NCBI GenBank assembly: GCA_004014935.1
Contig: CP025322.1
Coordinates: 868,001 to 932,000, forward strand
Source: Saccharomycopsis malanga
Taxonomy: Eukaryota > Ascomycota > Saccharomycetes > Ascoideales > Saccharomycopsidaceae
Direction: 5' to 3'
DNA length: 64,000 nucleotides
Shown: piece by piece, positions 17,430-27,438 of the stretch
How the letters are laid out: every line of letters begins with the position of its first letter
Numbering within the stretch: the first letter of the stretch is position 1
Notes under the pieces: generated by a model
What the model saw: only the letters and a program-made list of their open reading frames with translations
The model's database searches: none
Told to the model about the DNA's origin: nothing
Made by a program: the position numbers and the translations under genes

Positions 17430-19901
17430 TTAAAAGCTGTCCAGGTTTTCGTACATTACAATGCTTTTAGGTTTTTTGAGCAACTTTCTCCCTGGTTTTC
17501 TTTTAGTTTCTTGCTTTTTAGCACTTGTTTGTGCCAAAGCTATCTTGGTTGGTTTGAACTGGCCTGGTAGCATGCTTATGGAAGCATCAAGAGACTCTCT
17601 TAGGACATAGTTAGCTCCTTTTACTTTTTGCCTTTTAGACGGCCTTTTTCCTGTAGTCACCGAAGTAAAATAGTTTTCATCATTAGTAACAGAGCCTGTA
17701 TTGGAATGTTTCCATGATTGTTCAAGAGAGTTGATAGTATTCGCTTCTTGGCTCTGCAACTTCCCGGTCAACAATTTGACTTTTTCGCTCTTAACTCTCA
17801 ATTTATCAGCTAAAATGGAAATTTTGTTTTGATATTCTTGAATAGTCAAGTCATGTTCTTTCAAAAAAGATTCACGTAATCTATCAAGCTCTATAGCATA
17901 TGACTTTCTCACTCCTTTACCATTTTCCTTGGCCTGTTGTTGTTTCATGCTTTCAAGCTCCCTTTTAAGCTTTTCGTTTTCGTGTTTCAACCTTATATTC
18001 TCGTTGTTGAAACTATTAATTTGGGGTTCTAATTCACGAAGAGTTTTGGTTTCCATCTCATGTCTGAAAAGTAATTGTTCAAAATCTGTCACTATTTTGG
18101 AGTTTTCTCTCAACAAGTCTCGATTATCCTGTTTTAATTTCTCGATTTCTTCTCTCATTTCCTTCTCAAGTATCTCTATTTTTTGATCTGTGTTTCTCAC
18201 ATTGGAATCCTCAAACTTGTTGAGCAAATCACGATGATTGATTTCAATATTTGCTATTATTCGCGAATACTCTTCAGCTACTTGTTGTCTTACCGTGAAC
18301 TCTTTTTCAGCACAGTATATTTCAGAAGTGGCAAGCTGTTCCCTTAATGTTCCAATTTCATTTTCAAGAGCCTCAACTTTCAATTGTAGTTCAGAGTTGA
18401 CTGCCTTTAGTGGGCTTCTCAACAATCTAGAAGGTGATCTGGATGGTGCAAACTTGATTGGGGAATTAGTGATTTTTTCTGGGGATGTCAACGTCGAGTC
18501 AACCTTAATAGGCGAGTGCAATTGAGGAGTGTTTACGAGTGTAGGAGAAGAACTCAATTTTGGAGAGTTTACCAATTTCGCTTGTGATGGATGGGTCATT
18601 TGAGTAGATTGGGTTATTGCGCTTCTGGTAGAAGTACCAGGAGACTGTACCAATCGTAGTTGAGAAACAGGTTTATGGAGTGTGCTTGCTTTCATGATTT
18701 TTACTTTAGCTAGCGAAGGAGATGTTGTGGCCGACTGATTCTTTATTGACTTGTGGTTGGAGAAACTGTCAGCAGGTTTGATAATACGCAATACAGAAGA
18801 AATAATATTAGTGTTAGCTAAAGGATCAATGTTGACAAGAATGGCCATTTGGTGGTTTTGGTCGCCAAAGAAGTCAGCAAAAAGAAGTCGTGTCAACTTA
18901 GAAGTACGTAATACTGCCTTGTCACTTTCTTTGATTGGTTTTTTTAAGGTGCTTATCGTCAGCAAGACCCTTCCCAACTCAGACAAGCTGAGATTGGTAA
19001 TATTACCTTCTTTCCGTTGACTACCACTGGCAATACCTCTCAAGCGCTCAGATCCTGCTAAGTCTGCAATGGTAAATCTGGAAGTTTTTATTGTAGCCTC
19101 ATGGTCTCCTTTTATACACGAAACTTCGTGAACATTAATGTATATGAAAATATGGCTTCTGGACGAAACAGCGTTCATTTCGGTGCTGCTTACATGTCTT
19201 TTCATGACAGCCTTGTTGACCACCTCCTGTGCGTGGTCCATGTCCATAATTGTAGCATATTTGAGACCCAATGGTTTAAGTTTGCCATCTTTAACATCAA
19301 TAGAAATATCTTTAATCGACCGTGCTTTGTGAGACAGACTGGCGGTTTCGTTTAACAAATCCACTATATTGTCTGAGTAGAGCTCGAAAATGTTGAGAGA
19401 AACAAAGTAATGTTTTCCTGATAAATCTGAGGACTGTTCTTTGAGTACTTTTTGGCAAAGAAGCTGTGGACCGTAATGTTTTTTCAAAATGCCCATTAGA
19501 CTATTTCCGCATTCGGGACTGGATTTGCTGTTTTCCGCTTCTACGATTTTGATTATTTTATGAAGAGAATACATTAACAAGCCTGGTTGGGATAAGGAGC
19601 CTAATGTTGAAAAACTTTTTCCAGAGCCACTAGGACCCACAGTAAATAAAGAAGAGTCGTTTCCATGTAACATGTTTTCAACCAAACCAGCACCGAGACT
19701 GTTGAATAAATCCAACTGTGAGGTATCTTCATCGAAAATTCTGGTGAAACTGTGGTGTGCAATTTTTTTTGGCAGCTTCAGCTCATTAGAAGAAGATACT
19801 TCGATTTCTGTACTGCTTAACACCTTAACATTATTGGTCTGTTTTTCTTGATTTATACCTGTAAAAGGCTTGAGCCTCAAGTATATAGGTATGCCTGCCA
19901 T
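17430..19901 (-). CDS. Divergent kinesin motor protein (paralogue 1)
   Basis: An 823-residue microtubule motor. The motor domain fills about residues 1-385: start IPIYLRLKPF, P-loop GPSGSGKS at 89-96, switch I NAVSSRSH (243-250), switch II DLAGSE (280-285), then LTRLLFADFFGDQNHQMAILVNI. All nucleotide-binding motifs are intact, but the P-loop departs from the usual GQTGSGKT. A Ser/Pro-rich linker (385-500) follows, then coiled coil (about 510-720) and a basic tail. The N-terminal position of the motor suggests plus-end movement. The IxVYLRxRP start recalls kinesin-6, but this assignment is weak. A second kinesin with the same P-loop position and a similar departure lies at 30583-33663. Confidence 0.88.
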   Translation of the reverse strand: MAGIPIYLRLKPFTGINQEKQTNNVKVLSSTEIEVSSSNELKLPKKIAHHSFTRIFDEDTSQLDLFNSLGAGLVENMLHGNDSSLFTVGPSGSGKSFSTLGSLSQPGLLMYSLHKIIKIVEAENSKSSPECGNSLMGILKKHYGPQLLCQKVLKEQSSDLSGKHYFVSLNIFELYSDNIVDLLNETASLSHKARSIKDISIDVKDGKLKPLGLKYATIMDMDHAQEVVNKAVMKRHVSSTEMNAVSSRSHIFIYINVHEVSCIKGDHEATIKTSRFTIADLAGSERLRGIASGSQRKEGNITNLSLSELGRVLLTISTLKKPIKESDKAVLRTSKLTRLLFADFFGDQNHQMAILVNIDPLANTNIISSVLRIIKPADSFSNHKSIKNQSATTSPSLAKVKIMKASTLHKPVSQLRLVQSPGTSTRSAITQSTQMTHPSQAKLVNSPKLSSSPTLVNTPQLHSPIKVDSTLTSPEKITNSPIKFAPSRSPSRLLRSPLKAVNSELQLKVEALENEIGTLREQLATSEIYCAEKEFTVRQQVAEEYSRIIANIEINHRDLLNKFEDSNVRNTDQKIEILEKEMREEIEKLKQDNRDLLRENSKIVTDFEQLLFRHEMETKTLRELEPQINSFNNENIRLKHENEKLKRELESMKQQQAKENGKGVRKSYAIELDRLRESFLKEHDLTIQEYQNKISILADKLRVKSEKVKLLTGKLQSQEANTINSLEQSWKHSNTGSVTNDENYFTSVTTGKRPSKRQKVKGANYVLRESLDASISMLPGQFKPTKIALAQTSAKKQETKRKPGRKLLKKPKSIVMYENLDSF

Positions 19902-21047
19902 GGCTAATTTGCTTGATATACATTATCTGGCCTGAATGTTAACACTGGTAGTGCCCAGCTTATATTGGAAAATGGAACGACGGGCCTCATGGCAAGATGA
20001 GTGTTTATGTTTTACTGTATTAGGAAGTGTGTTTACACTTTGGCACTATGACAGGGAATAGCGCCCAACTAGGTTCCGTATTTGGCACTAAAATTGCCCT
20101 ACTACTCCAGATTGGTGCTATATAGAACTAAGTGTGCGCTATGTATAGAGAATTGTAGTGGCTTACTGGATTTCCAAGGAACAGAGCTGTACTCATGACC
20201 AAGTAGCGAGGCAGGGATGTGAGTGGAAATCTGCGGTATTTGAAACTGGTCAGCGTGTTGAAATGCCAACATTGAGTCGATGTTAGTGATGGCCGATAAC
20301 TTTACAAGGAGATTTACCTGAAGATCTGTTTAGATCCGATAGTAGAATGCAATCGAAACATATATTTATGATAGTTAGAATACTAGTCGAGAGAAACAGT
20401 GAATCGTACCTAAACAAATATTGAATAAAAAACAGTAAAAAGAACATTTATGTAGAATGACAACGAACAAAAAAAAGGAGAGGAAAGTTGAACAAAAAGG
20501 GTGAGAATAGCTGAAATAGTGATGAATCATGAAACTAGAGGACGGAAAACGCGAAGTTGAAATGTACAAGTAGTCTATAAACGGATAACAACGACAGAAA
20601 TAGTAACTGAGCCAACTTTAAAATGAGTTATCTGTAGAAAAAATTATAAGAAAGGGGAGAAAGGGGCATCCATAATAGAACAAGAAAATGTAATTGTAAA
20701 TGCTAGATTATGTGTAAATATCAAGTTGTTTGATTGCAAGTGAGTGTAATAAGTTCGTAAACATATTTGTTGAAAAAAAAAGTTTATAATAGCCAATCAA
20801 TCAAACTGTAAACAATCAAAGAAATTAGCAAAACAAAATCTTAAATCAAACAAATAAACAAAAAGATTAAAAAAAGTCGAAAACCAAAATACAATTGAAA
20901 ATAGTAGCAAGACAAAATATAGACAATATGACATACAATACCATCAGTAGTATTGCTCAGAATTACAAAAGAATGTATCTCGTAGCTAGCGTTACATTAA
21001 AATACACAATAACAGTCAAAGGTTTGCCTTGGACTGAACATCAAATG
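19902..21047. other. Intergenic: kinesin 1 promoter and SNP1 3' flank
   Basis: 1.15 kb without a gene. The right half (about 20750-20910) is strongly A-rich on the + strand with repeated CAATCA and AAACAAA units, probably the 3' UTR region of SNP1 (read as T-rich). The left part carries the kinesin promoter. Confidence 0.55.
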
Positions 21048-22059
21048 TCAATAAGCTCTTGGTTTGCCTCTAGATCTTTCGCTTTCAATCCGTTTCTCCC
21101 TAAATCTCTCCCGCTCACGATCCCTTTCAGATAAATGTACTTTCGCTTCTCTTTCTTTTTCAAAGTAGTCCCTGTTTCTAGTTTCATGTCGCTGCGAGTA
21201 GCGAGGGCGGTCTCTGCCTTCGCTGCCTCTATAATAATTATCGTTATAAGACTTTCGGTATGGGGGCTTGTCAGAAAATCTCTTGTTTCCATATGACGGT
21301 TGATGGGAGCCCGTCTTGGCTTTAGAAGGAGTTGCCGAGTGCCTCTGAGAATAACCACGTCCCCCAATTCCGCCGCCAAGCCGTCTAGGTTTCCAATTTT
21401 TAACAGTACGACCTCGCTCGACATCTACAATGATGGGTTTGCCATTAATTACCTTACCATTGGCCTCTTTACAAGCTGCATTGAGATCTCGTTCTCGTTC
21501 GAACAATATGAATGCGTATCCCTTAGACTCGTTAGTATTCTTGTCGCGCACCACTCTAACTCTCGCAATAGCGCCGTAAATGCTAAACTCCTTCTGAAGG
21601 TCCACCTCAGTGACGTTGTAAGCTAGCCGGCCTACAAAAAGAGTTCTGTAGGGGTTTCCTCTAACCTGAGGGTCGTTTTCGGGATTCCAATTTGTCGTAT
21701 CCTCCAAGAGCTTTTGATGGGCCTTATTCTGCTTCTCTTTCTTCTCTCGCTGCTGCTGCTGTTGGACACTTTCGGTATGCAGATACGGTTCGCTCAAGTA
21801 GTCCTTAAGCTGCGGTATAAGCGCACTTATGCCATCTACATGGGCGTTTTTTCTGTTTCCAGGGGGAATATCTACGGATTCAGAATATACCAACGGTGGT
21901 CGAGGCTCAAATAACTTGGCAATCTTTGGAGGAAACCTGGAAGCATCAGATGTCTAAACGTTAGTCAAGTTCTAAAAAATATAGTTCTCATTCCCGAAAA
22001 ACAATTCTTCCAACAGATTCCAAAATTGCTGCTATAAAAAAACAGTTTTCACATACCAT
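21048..22059 (-). CDS. SNP1: U1 snRNP 70-kDa protein Snp1
   Basis: Binds stem-loop I of U1 snRNA for 5' splice-site recognition. The gene is itself spliced: exon 1 is only the ATG (22057-22059); the 103-nt intron 21954-22056 has GTATGT, a TGACTAAC branch point and TAG; exon 2 is 21048-21953. The 302-residue product begins MTSDASRFPPKIAKLFEPRP, matching the conserved N-terminal U1-70K motif (LFxPRPPL) that would be lost without the intron. NWNPENDP precedes an RRM with RNP2 LFVGRL and RNP1 KGYAFILF, then DVERGRTVKNWKPRRLGGGIGGRGY, a U1-70K signature (partly quoted), and an Arg/Ser/Asp-rich tail. Confidence 0.95.
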
Positions 22060-22378
22060 TTTATATCACTAATTTGTTGAAGATTATTTACCTTTTCTAT
22101 CACCATACACTCATGCGCCTTGTTTATCACTATACTATGCTATATATACACACTCATTATAGAAGATTTTTACTTCTGATTACGTAAGCGCTTACACACA
22201 CCAACCAACGATTTTTTGATATTTTGAAGCACCGCACCAGTCTTAGAGAAGTTCTAAGAAGGCTTTTTTCGGTGTGTAAATTACAACATAAAGCTGGCAA
22301 ATAGGAAGTAGTGATTCAGACATCTGATTAGTGTTTTTAGGCAGCAAAAAAAAAACAATTACAAATAGTCTCTTCACA
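22060..22378. promoter_or_regulatory. Divergent SNP1/YRB2 promoter
   Basis: 319 bp between two divergent start codons. A TATATATA run near 22141-22148 could serve either gene. An A-run at 22347-22355 lies in the YRB2 leader. No specific operator recognised. Confidence 0.55.
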
Positions 22379-23662
22379 ATGTCCGGAAAATCAGATGACA
22401 AGCCGGAAGAAGTATCTAAAGACGAGACTCAATCAGAAACTAATGAAACTTTGACGCGTAAGAGATCATTTACCGATGCGGAAGAGGCTACAACAGCTAC
22501 GGTAGAGCCTATGCCAAAGAAAGTGAAACCGGAGGAGAAAAAGAAAGAACAAGCGTTTTTGAAAGAAACAACTGAAAATCTTAAAGATTCTAACAAAATC
22601 AAAGACTTTAAAGAAGCTAATGAATCCAAAGATTTTATAGAAGCTAACAAAATCAAAGACTGTAAAAAAATTGATGAAAATAAAAACTGCAAAGAAAATA
22701 TAGAAAAAAAGAATGACAAAGAAAGTGGAGAAAGTGGAGAAATTAAAGAAAGTAAGAATGACAATGAAACTAAAAACAACAAAGAAAGTAAAGAAAGCAA
22801 AGATGACAACGAAATTAAAAACAAAAAAGAATCTCTTGACACTAAACAACCGTTTGTTTTCGGCCAGAACACCAAGTTTGGGTCCACAGCATTTTCAGGG
22901 CTCTCTGGGCGAAAAAATGTGTTTGGGTCTAGCAGTAGTGTTTTCAGTCCCAAGCCAAGCGAATCAAAGAGTGTAGACCTGGTTCTGTCCAGTTCGAAAG
23001 AACCAGAAAGCGGTACGCCATCTAAGTCAAACCTGCCTTTTGTTTTTGGAGCAGGGTCCAAGTTTTCTAATGCGTTCAAAGCTGCTGGGAACAAAAAGTC
23101 TATTTTTGAAACCTTTGATGCTTCGCGAACGGAAAACAAGCCACCATTGCCAGAAGTAGCTACCAAGGAAGACAAAGATGGAAAAGCAGGGTCTGGGAAT
23201 TTGTACCAGGCGGTAAAGTTGGAAAAAAAGGAAGTTAAGTCTGGCGAGGAAGAGGAGATATCAGTGTTCCAATGTAAGGCCAAACTATACATGCTTAGAT
23301 TGGACAATCTCAGCAGCGGCTGGAAAGAAAGAGGTGTTGGTATGCTACATATAAATAAGTATCCAGAGCAGGACTCGTCGAGAGCCAAGGCGCGGATTGT
23401 GATGAGAACAATAGGAATATTGAAGGTTGTGTTGAATGCTGCAATCGGCAGTGGCTTTGAGGTGTTCAAAGGGATGGAAAGCTCGTTACATTCGGAGAAG
23501 TTTGTGCGATTCAACTCTATTGAGATGGAAGACAGTGAAGAGAAGAAGGATTCAAAGAATCCTCGTTTGGTGCAATATGCTATAAGAGTGGGAAGCTCTG
23601 ACACCGCTACAGAACTCTACGATCGCATTCGCGAGTTCATCCCTAGCAACGACAAGAATTAA
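22379..23662 (+). CDS. YRB2: Ran-binding protein Yrb2
   Basis: Nuclear cofactor of exportin Crm1. The frame is open from 22331, but the first ATG is 22379 (MSGKSDDKPEEVSKDE), giving 427 residues. The N-terminal half is Lys/Glu/Asn-rich with imperfect KESKD-NEIKN repeats and a basic KRSF..PKKVK cluster that may act as a nuclear localisation signal. Two FG-type motifs follow (PFVFGQNTKFGS and PFVFGAGSKF), and the C-terminal ~130 residues are a Ran-binding domain: VFQCKAKLYML, WKERGVGMLHIN, RIVMRTIGILKVVLNA. This order matches Yrb2 rather than the shorter cytoplasmic Yrb1. Convergent on EFM4. Confidence 0.92.
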   Translation: MSGKSDDKPEEVSKDETQSETNETLTRKRSFTDAEEATTATVEPMPKKVKPEEKKKEQAFLKETTENLKDSNKIKDFKEANESKDFIEANKIKDCKKIDENKNCKENIEKKNDKESGESGEIKESKNDNETKNNKESKESKDDNEIKNKKESLDTKQPFVFGQNTKFGSTAFSGLSGRKNVFGSSSSVFSPKPSESKSVDLVLSSSKEPESGTPSKSNLPFVFGAGSKFSNAFKAAGNKKSIFETFDASRTENKPPLPEVATKEDKDGKAGSGNLYQAVKLEKKEVKSGEEEEISVFQCKAKLYMLRLDNLSSGWKERGVGMLHINKYPEQDSSRAKARIVMRTIGILKVVLNAAIGSGFEVFKGMESSLHSEKFVRFNSIEMEDSEEKKDSKNPRLVQYAIRVGSSDTATELYDRIREFIPSNDKN

Positions 23663-23796
23663 TTAGACCCATGTGTAGATTAATATACAGTATACTAGCG
23701 GAACTACTATTCCTGAATGACAAGAATTAAAACAGAAAACAGAAAGCAAAAAAAAAAGTCGTGTGTACATTTATATACAAAATGCTAATGAAACTA

Positions 23797-24573
23797 CTAT
23801 TCCTTAATGAACGCAAGAGAACATATGGTGGAGCCCTTAACCCCTCCAAATTGAAAGTTCGGATATTTTATTTTGTTGCAGAGCTGGAGCCCTGTGCTAT
23901 TCTCCAGCACAACTTTGAGAAGCTCTTCCTCACTGAAATTACAACTTGTAATGAGAAGCAACGTGCCTTTCTTCATGAGCTTCGAAACAATACGCGGATA
24001 GAGTTCGTAGCCAAGATATTGCTGCCCTTCGTAAGGATACTTTTCCAAGCTGAGGGCAATTGCATCAAGAGTGCCCTTGTCTAAAAAGATGTCTACGTTC
24101 TGAAATAACGGGTCATCTAAAAATTGTTGATGATTTGTTAGAAAATCTACTTGTTGAAACATAATCTTGTGATCTATTTTTTCGTTCTTAGCAATTTTCT
24201 GAGCAAAAGAAACAGAGGCCTCGGAATAGTCTATACCTATCAAGCGACTGTCTCTGAATAATTCGTCTTCGTGTTTGTACAATTCAAATAACAAATGCCC
24301 ATTACCTGTTCCAAGATCTATGATTTTTGAGTCCTTATGGATGCTGGGTATTTCGTCAAAATGCTCTACCAAAAACTCCACCATCTTTTCCTCCGCATTA
24401 GACTCGTCAAACCAACATTCTCCAGTATCTTCTGGGTTTGTCGAAAAATTCGACTCCTCGAGCCTGTAAAAATCATCCCAGTACTCCTTAGTACCGAGTT
24501 TCGACTCAGATAGCTTGAATGTGTTGTCCTCCATTGCTTTAACCGCTAATCTCATCAACCGGCCATACATCAT
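23797..24573 (-). CDS. EFM4: eEF1A lysine methyltransferase Efm4 (METTL10 family)
   Basis: Class I SAM-dependent methyltransferase that in S. cerevisiae methylates eEF1A. The conserved family start SKLGTKEYWDDFY is at about residues 23-35, motif I is IIDLGTGNGHLL, then GIDYSEASVSFA (motif II region), and DIFLDKGTLDAIALS (motif IV region), with a C-terminal QFGGVKGSTICSLAF. About 258 residues from the ATG at 24573; the next ATGs at 24570 and 24534 would also work and the last begins closest to the conserved part. S. cerevisiae Efm4 has a similar length. It shares a promoter with MOT2. Confidence 0.9.
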   Translation of the reverse strand: MMYGRLMRLAVKAMEDNTFKLSESKLGTKEYWDDFYRLEESNFSTNPEDTGECWFDESNAEEKMVEFLVEHFDEIPSIHKDSKIIDLGTGNGHLLFELYKHEDELFRDSRLIGIDYSEASVSFAQKIAKNEKIDHKIMFQQVDFLTNHQQFLDDPLFQNVDIFLDKGTLDAIALSLEKYPYEGQQYLGYELYPRIVSKLMKKGTLLLITSCNFSEEELLKVVLENSTGLQLCNKIKYPNFQFGGVKGSTICSLAFIKE

Positions 24574-25259
24574 CACTGCTTATACCTCCATCTTAATCTT
24601 ACAAAACTGGTGAAAATATAGGTTACCCGGCGAAATTACAATGTGGAGGCGAGATGATCAATATTGTATACAGTGTTGAAGTATATTTAACAACGATTTA
24701 CATGAACTTTTACTTCAGGTTCTATAATGACTCCCTTTTATACTAAACTTATGTTATAAATATCTGCGAAAGAACACAGCACCGTATGAGAGTAAAACAT
24801 AACATGCAATACACTGCAAAGAGCTGTAAGAATATGCTAATCCAAGCAGGTATCAGCTTATTGATACTGGATAATAGAAAATAGGGTTGGACAAGCAGGT
24901 AGAGCAGAGAAAACCGTAATATATTATAAATTTGGCAATCTTCTTGATCAACTTGTTGGTGGTGGGAAACAAATGCTATTAGAAAGAAACAGTAGAGGCC
25001 GAACACTGGGCAAAATATTGTTAATAGGAATTTCCTATTTGGGGGTATGTGGTTACCCGCATATGTATAAAATATTGATTCATTGAAAGACAGAGAGTGA
25101 GTGATATTGATGAATAAATGATAGATAGATATATAAAGAAGCAATTTAGTATTAAAGTGAAAAGTAAGTGGAAGCTGGGTCAGTGTGTATTTGGAATATA
25201 TTGCACCTTAAGTATACGATCTCATTCGACAAAAGCGGATTACCAAAAAGCAACTCACG
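24574..25259. promoter_or_regulatory. Divergent EFM4/MOT2 promoter with two Reb1-type sites
   Basis: TTACCCGG at 24623-24630 (about 50 bp upstream of EFM4) and TTACCCG at 25053-25059 (about 200 bp upstream of MOT2) match the Reb1 general regulatory factor site known from S. cerevisiae. The frame at 24749-25144 on the reverse strand is not protein-like. Confidence 0.55.
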
Positions 25260-26960
25260 ATGGTGGCAATAGATGATGATTATCTCAATGATGAAGAGGA
25301 TGTCTGTCCACTTTGCGTTGAAGAAATGGACAGTTCTGACAAGCGGTTCAAGCCTTGTCCGTGTGGATATCAAATCTGCCAGTTTTGCTACAACAACATC
25401 AGACAGAATCCAGAGCTCAATGGTAGATGTCCTGCGTGTCGACGCAAATATGATGACGAAAGTGTTCAGTATATCGAGTTGACGCCCGAGGAGATCAAGG
25501 CAGAGAATGCCAGAAAGGCTATTCGAGATAAGGAGCGTAAGCAGAGGGAGAAGGAGCGCAAAGAGCAGGAGAATGCATCTAGAAAACATTTGGCTGGCAT
25601 GAGAGTTATCCAGAAAAACTTGGTGTATGTAGTGGGGCTCAATCCTCCTATACCTCCGGAAGAGCTACATGCTGCCCTAAGATCCGAGCGGTATTTCGGG
25701 CAGTACGGCAAGATTCTCAAGGTTGTTGTAAACAAGCGTAACCAGAATGCAAACTCTATAGGCAACAGTGGATATGGCATATATGTCACGTTTGTCAGAA
25801 AAGAAGACGCAGACAGGTGTATCCGTGCAATCGATGGCTCTATAATGGATGGCAGGGTCATTCGGGCTGCTTACGGAACCACCAAGTATTGTTCTTCGTA
25901 CTTGCGTGGCTTACCATGTCCTAATCCAAACTGCATGTTTCTACATGAACCTGGCGAGGAAGCTGACTCCTACACCAGACAAGACATGTCTACGCATCAA
26001 GGTAACGAGCTAGGAAGACACCGTGAAGGCGGCATAATCAGATACGGTTTGCATGGAAAGACCGAAAACGGACACGAATCTAAACATGGTATTTCTTCAA
26101 ATGGTTACTCTAATAGTCATAGCGCTGGCCATGCAGGCCCTTCACATGGGTTCGGCCATACAGAAGACCACGATTCGGAAAACCGTCCTGGTTTACCTGC
26201 CACAGCTTCATGGGCAAAGAATGTAGGTCCATCCACCTCACAAAACAACTCTCCAAAACCGAAAAATGCTACCTTGGCAAACGTTTCTGCCTTTCCAACC
26301 TTGGCAGAAACCGCCTTGCATCGTAACACTTCCGGGACAAACCTCACTCATTTGGTACACAAGGAAAAGAAAAAGGAAAGAAATAAAGACAATGCTGGAA
26401 GCAGCCATAAAGACAAGTTTAGAGAGAATATCGATGAGTTGATCATTAATGAGCTTTCTGCTTCTGATTTCATGTCCAAAACATTGAATCTTCTCACCTC
26501 TAGTTTTGGCAGAGTACATTATGATTTCAAAACTTCTGCCTTTAAAGACAAATATAATCAGGATCCAGACGATTTCCCTCCAATGTTCGCTTTCCTTCCC
26601 CAAGAAGACTTGATAATCCCTAGAAAATCAGAGGAAATCGATTATTTGAGCACTGGTACAGAATTGGTCAACTCCATCATCTTGAATACCAAATCGGAAG
26701 ATTATTTCATCAACTCCGATCTTGGGTCACAGTCTAAATCGGCAGAACCTCTGCAAATGCAACCAGTAAATTTGATGCAAAACACAGAAATCCCGGCCAG
26801 CCTCAATCCAGCTGGCGATGCCAGAGTAGGCGTCACGCCTCCACCAGGTTTGCTCAATAAACAATTAAACATAGGAGAACAACAAACCTCACAGCACACC
26901 AACAGCCACTCCAGTGAAATACTCAATCATTTATTGAACGGTAAAAAAATCTCTGCCTAA
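25260..26960 (+). CDS. MOT2: Ccr4-Not E3 ubiquitin ligase Mot2/Not4
   Basis: 566 residues. The N-terminal C4C4 RING of Not4 is intact (CPLC at 16-19, CPCGYQICQFC, CPAC at 57-60). A Lys/Arg/Glu-rich helical linker (about 75-115) leads to an RRM (about 120-205: NLVYVVGLNPPI, FGQYGKILKVVV, GYGIYVTF) and a CCCH-type zinc finger just after it (CSSYLRGLPCPNPNCMFLH). The His-, Asn- and Ser-rich C-terminal half is the Not1-binding region in other yeasts. It ubiquitinates substrates in translation quality control and proteasome assembly. The ATG at 25260 leaves the RING whole. Confidence 0.95.
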   Translation: MVAIDDDYLNDEEDVCPLCVEEMDSSDKRFKPCPCGYQICQFCYNNIRQNPELNGRCPACRRKYDDESVQYIELTPEEIKAENARKAIRDKERKQREKERKEQENASRKHLAGMRVIQKNLVYVVGLNPPIPPEELHAALRSERYFGQYGKILKVVVNKRNQNANSIGNSGYGIYVTFVRKEDADRCIRAIDGSIMDGRVIRAAYGTTKYCSSYLRGLPCPNPNCMFLHEPGEEADSYTRQDMSTHQGNELGRHREGGIIRYGLHGKTENGHESKHGISSNGYSNSHSAGHAGPSHGFGHTEDHDSENRPGLPATASWAKNVGPSTSQNNSPKPKNATLANVSAFPTLAETALHRNTSGTNLTHLVHKEKKKERNKDNAGSSHKDKFRENIDELIINELSASDFMSKTLNLLTSSFGRVHYDFKTSAFKDKYNQDPDDFPPMFAFLPQEDLIIPRKSEEIDYLSTGTELVNSIILNTKSEDYFINSDLGSQSKSAEPLQMQPVNLMQNTEIPASLNPAGDARVGVTPPPGLLNKQLNIGEQQTSQHTNSHSSEILNHLLNGKKISA

Positions 26961-27438
26961 TTGTATCAATGTTTTTGTATGTATGTATGTCTGGTTGAGT
27001 CTATGTAATATTGATATCTTAATGTATTTTTTTATATTGTATATTTTGTTTAAGTATTAAAGTGATTGCGCTTTTTGAGTGGTGTCTAAAAGAAGTAATT
27101 GTTAGCTGATTATTGCTTTTCGCACAGAATTACGATTTTCATATATCAGAAAACTAAAACATAAGGTATAGCGGACACATTATTTAATCAATCCATACCT
27201 TGAATAAACCTGATTATACAAAAAATACGACTATCACAACTTTGAACAAACAATTTCGCTCAAGCACTTCCTGTACTTGCCTCAACTCAATTAACTAGAA
27301 CATAGTAAATATCTGCTACGTCACATTACACCCCCAACACTAGCTTAAAATTTTATAATGGGCAGTTGCTTTATATACTCCAAGCTATGAAATCTAGTTA
27401 CTACACACGTACTGATGCTAGCAACAAATTGTTTATAA
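26961..27438. other. Convergent intergenic region MOT2/WD40 gene
   Basis: Only 3' flanks. A short tetranucleotide repeat (GTAT)n at about 26975-26989 follows MOT2. No gene or structured RNA seen. Confidence 0.55.

Noticed and set aside
22429-23604. A 391-codon open frame antisense to YRB2
   Set aside because: It is the mirror of the Lys/Glu/Ser-rich YRB2 coding sequence; its Phe/Leu/Ser-rich translation has no independent features.
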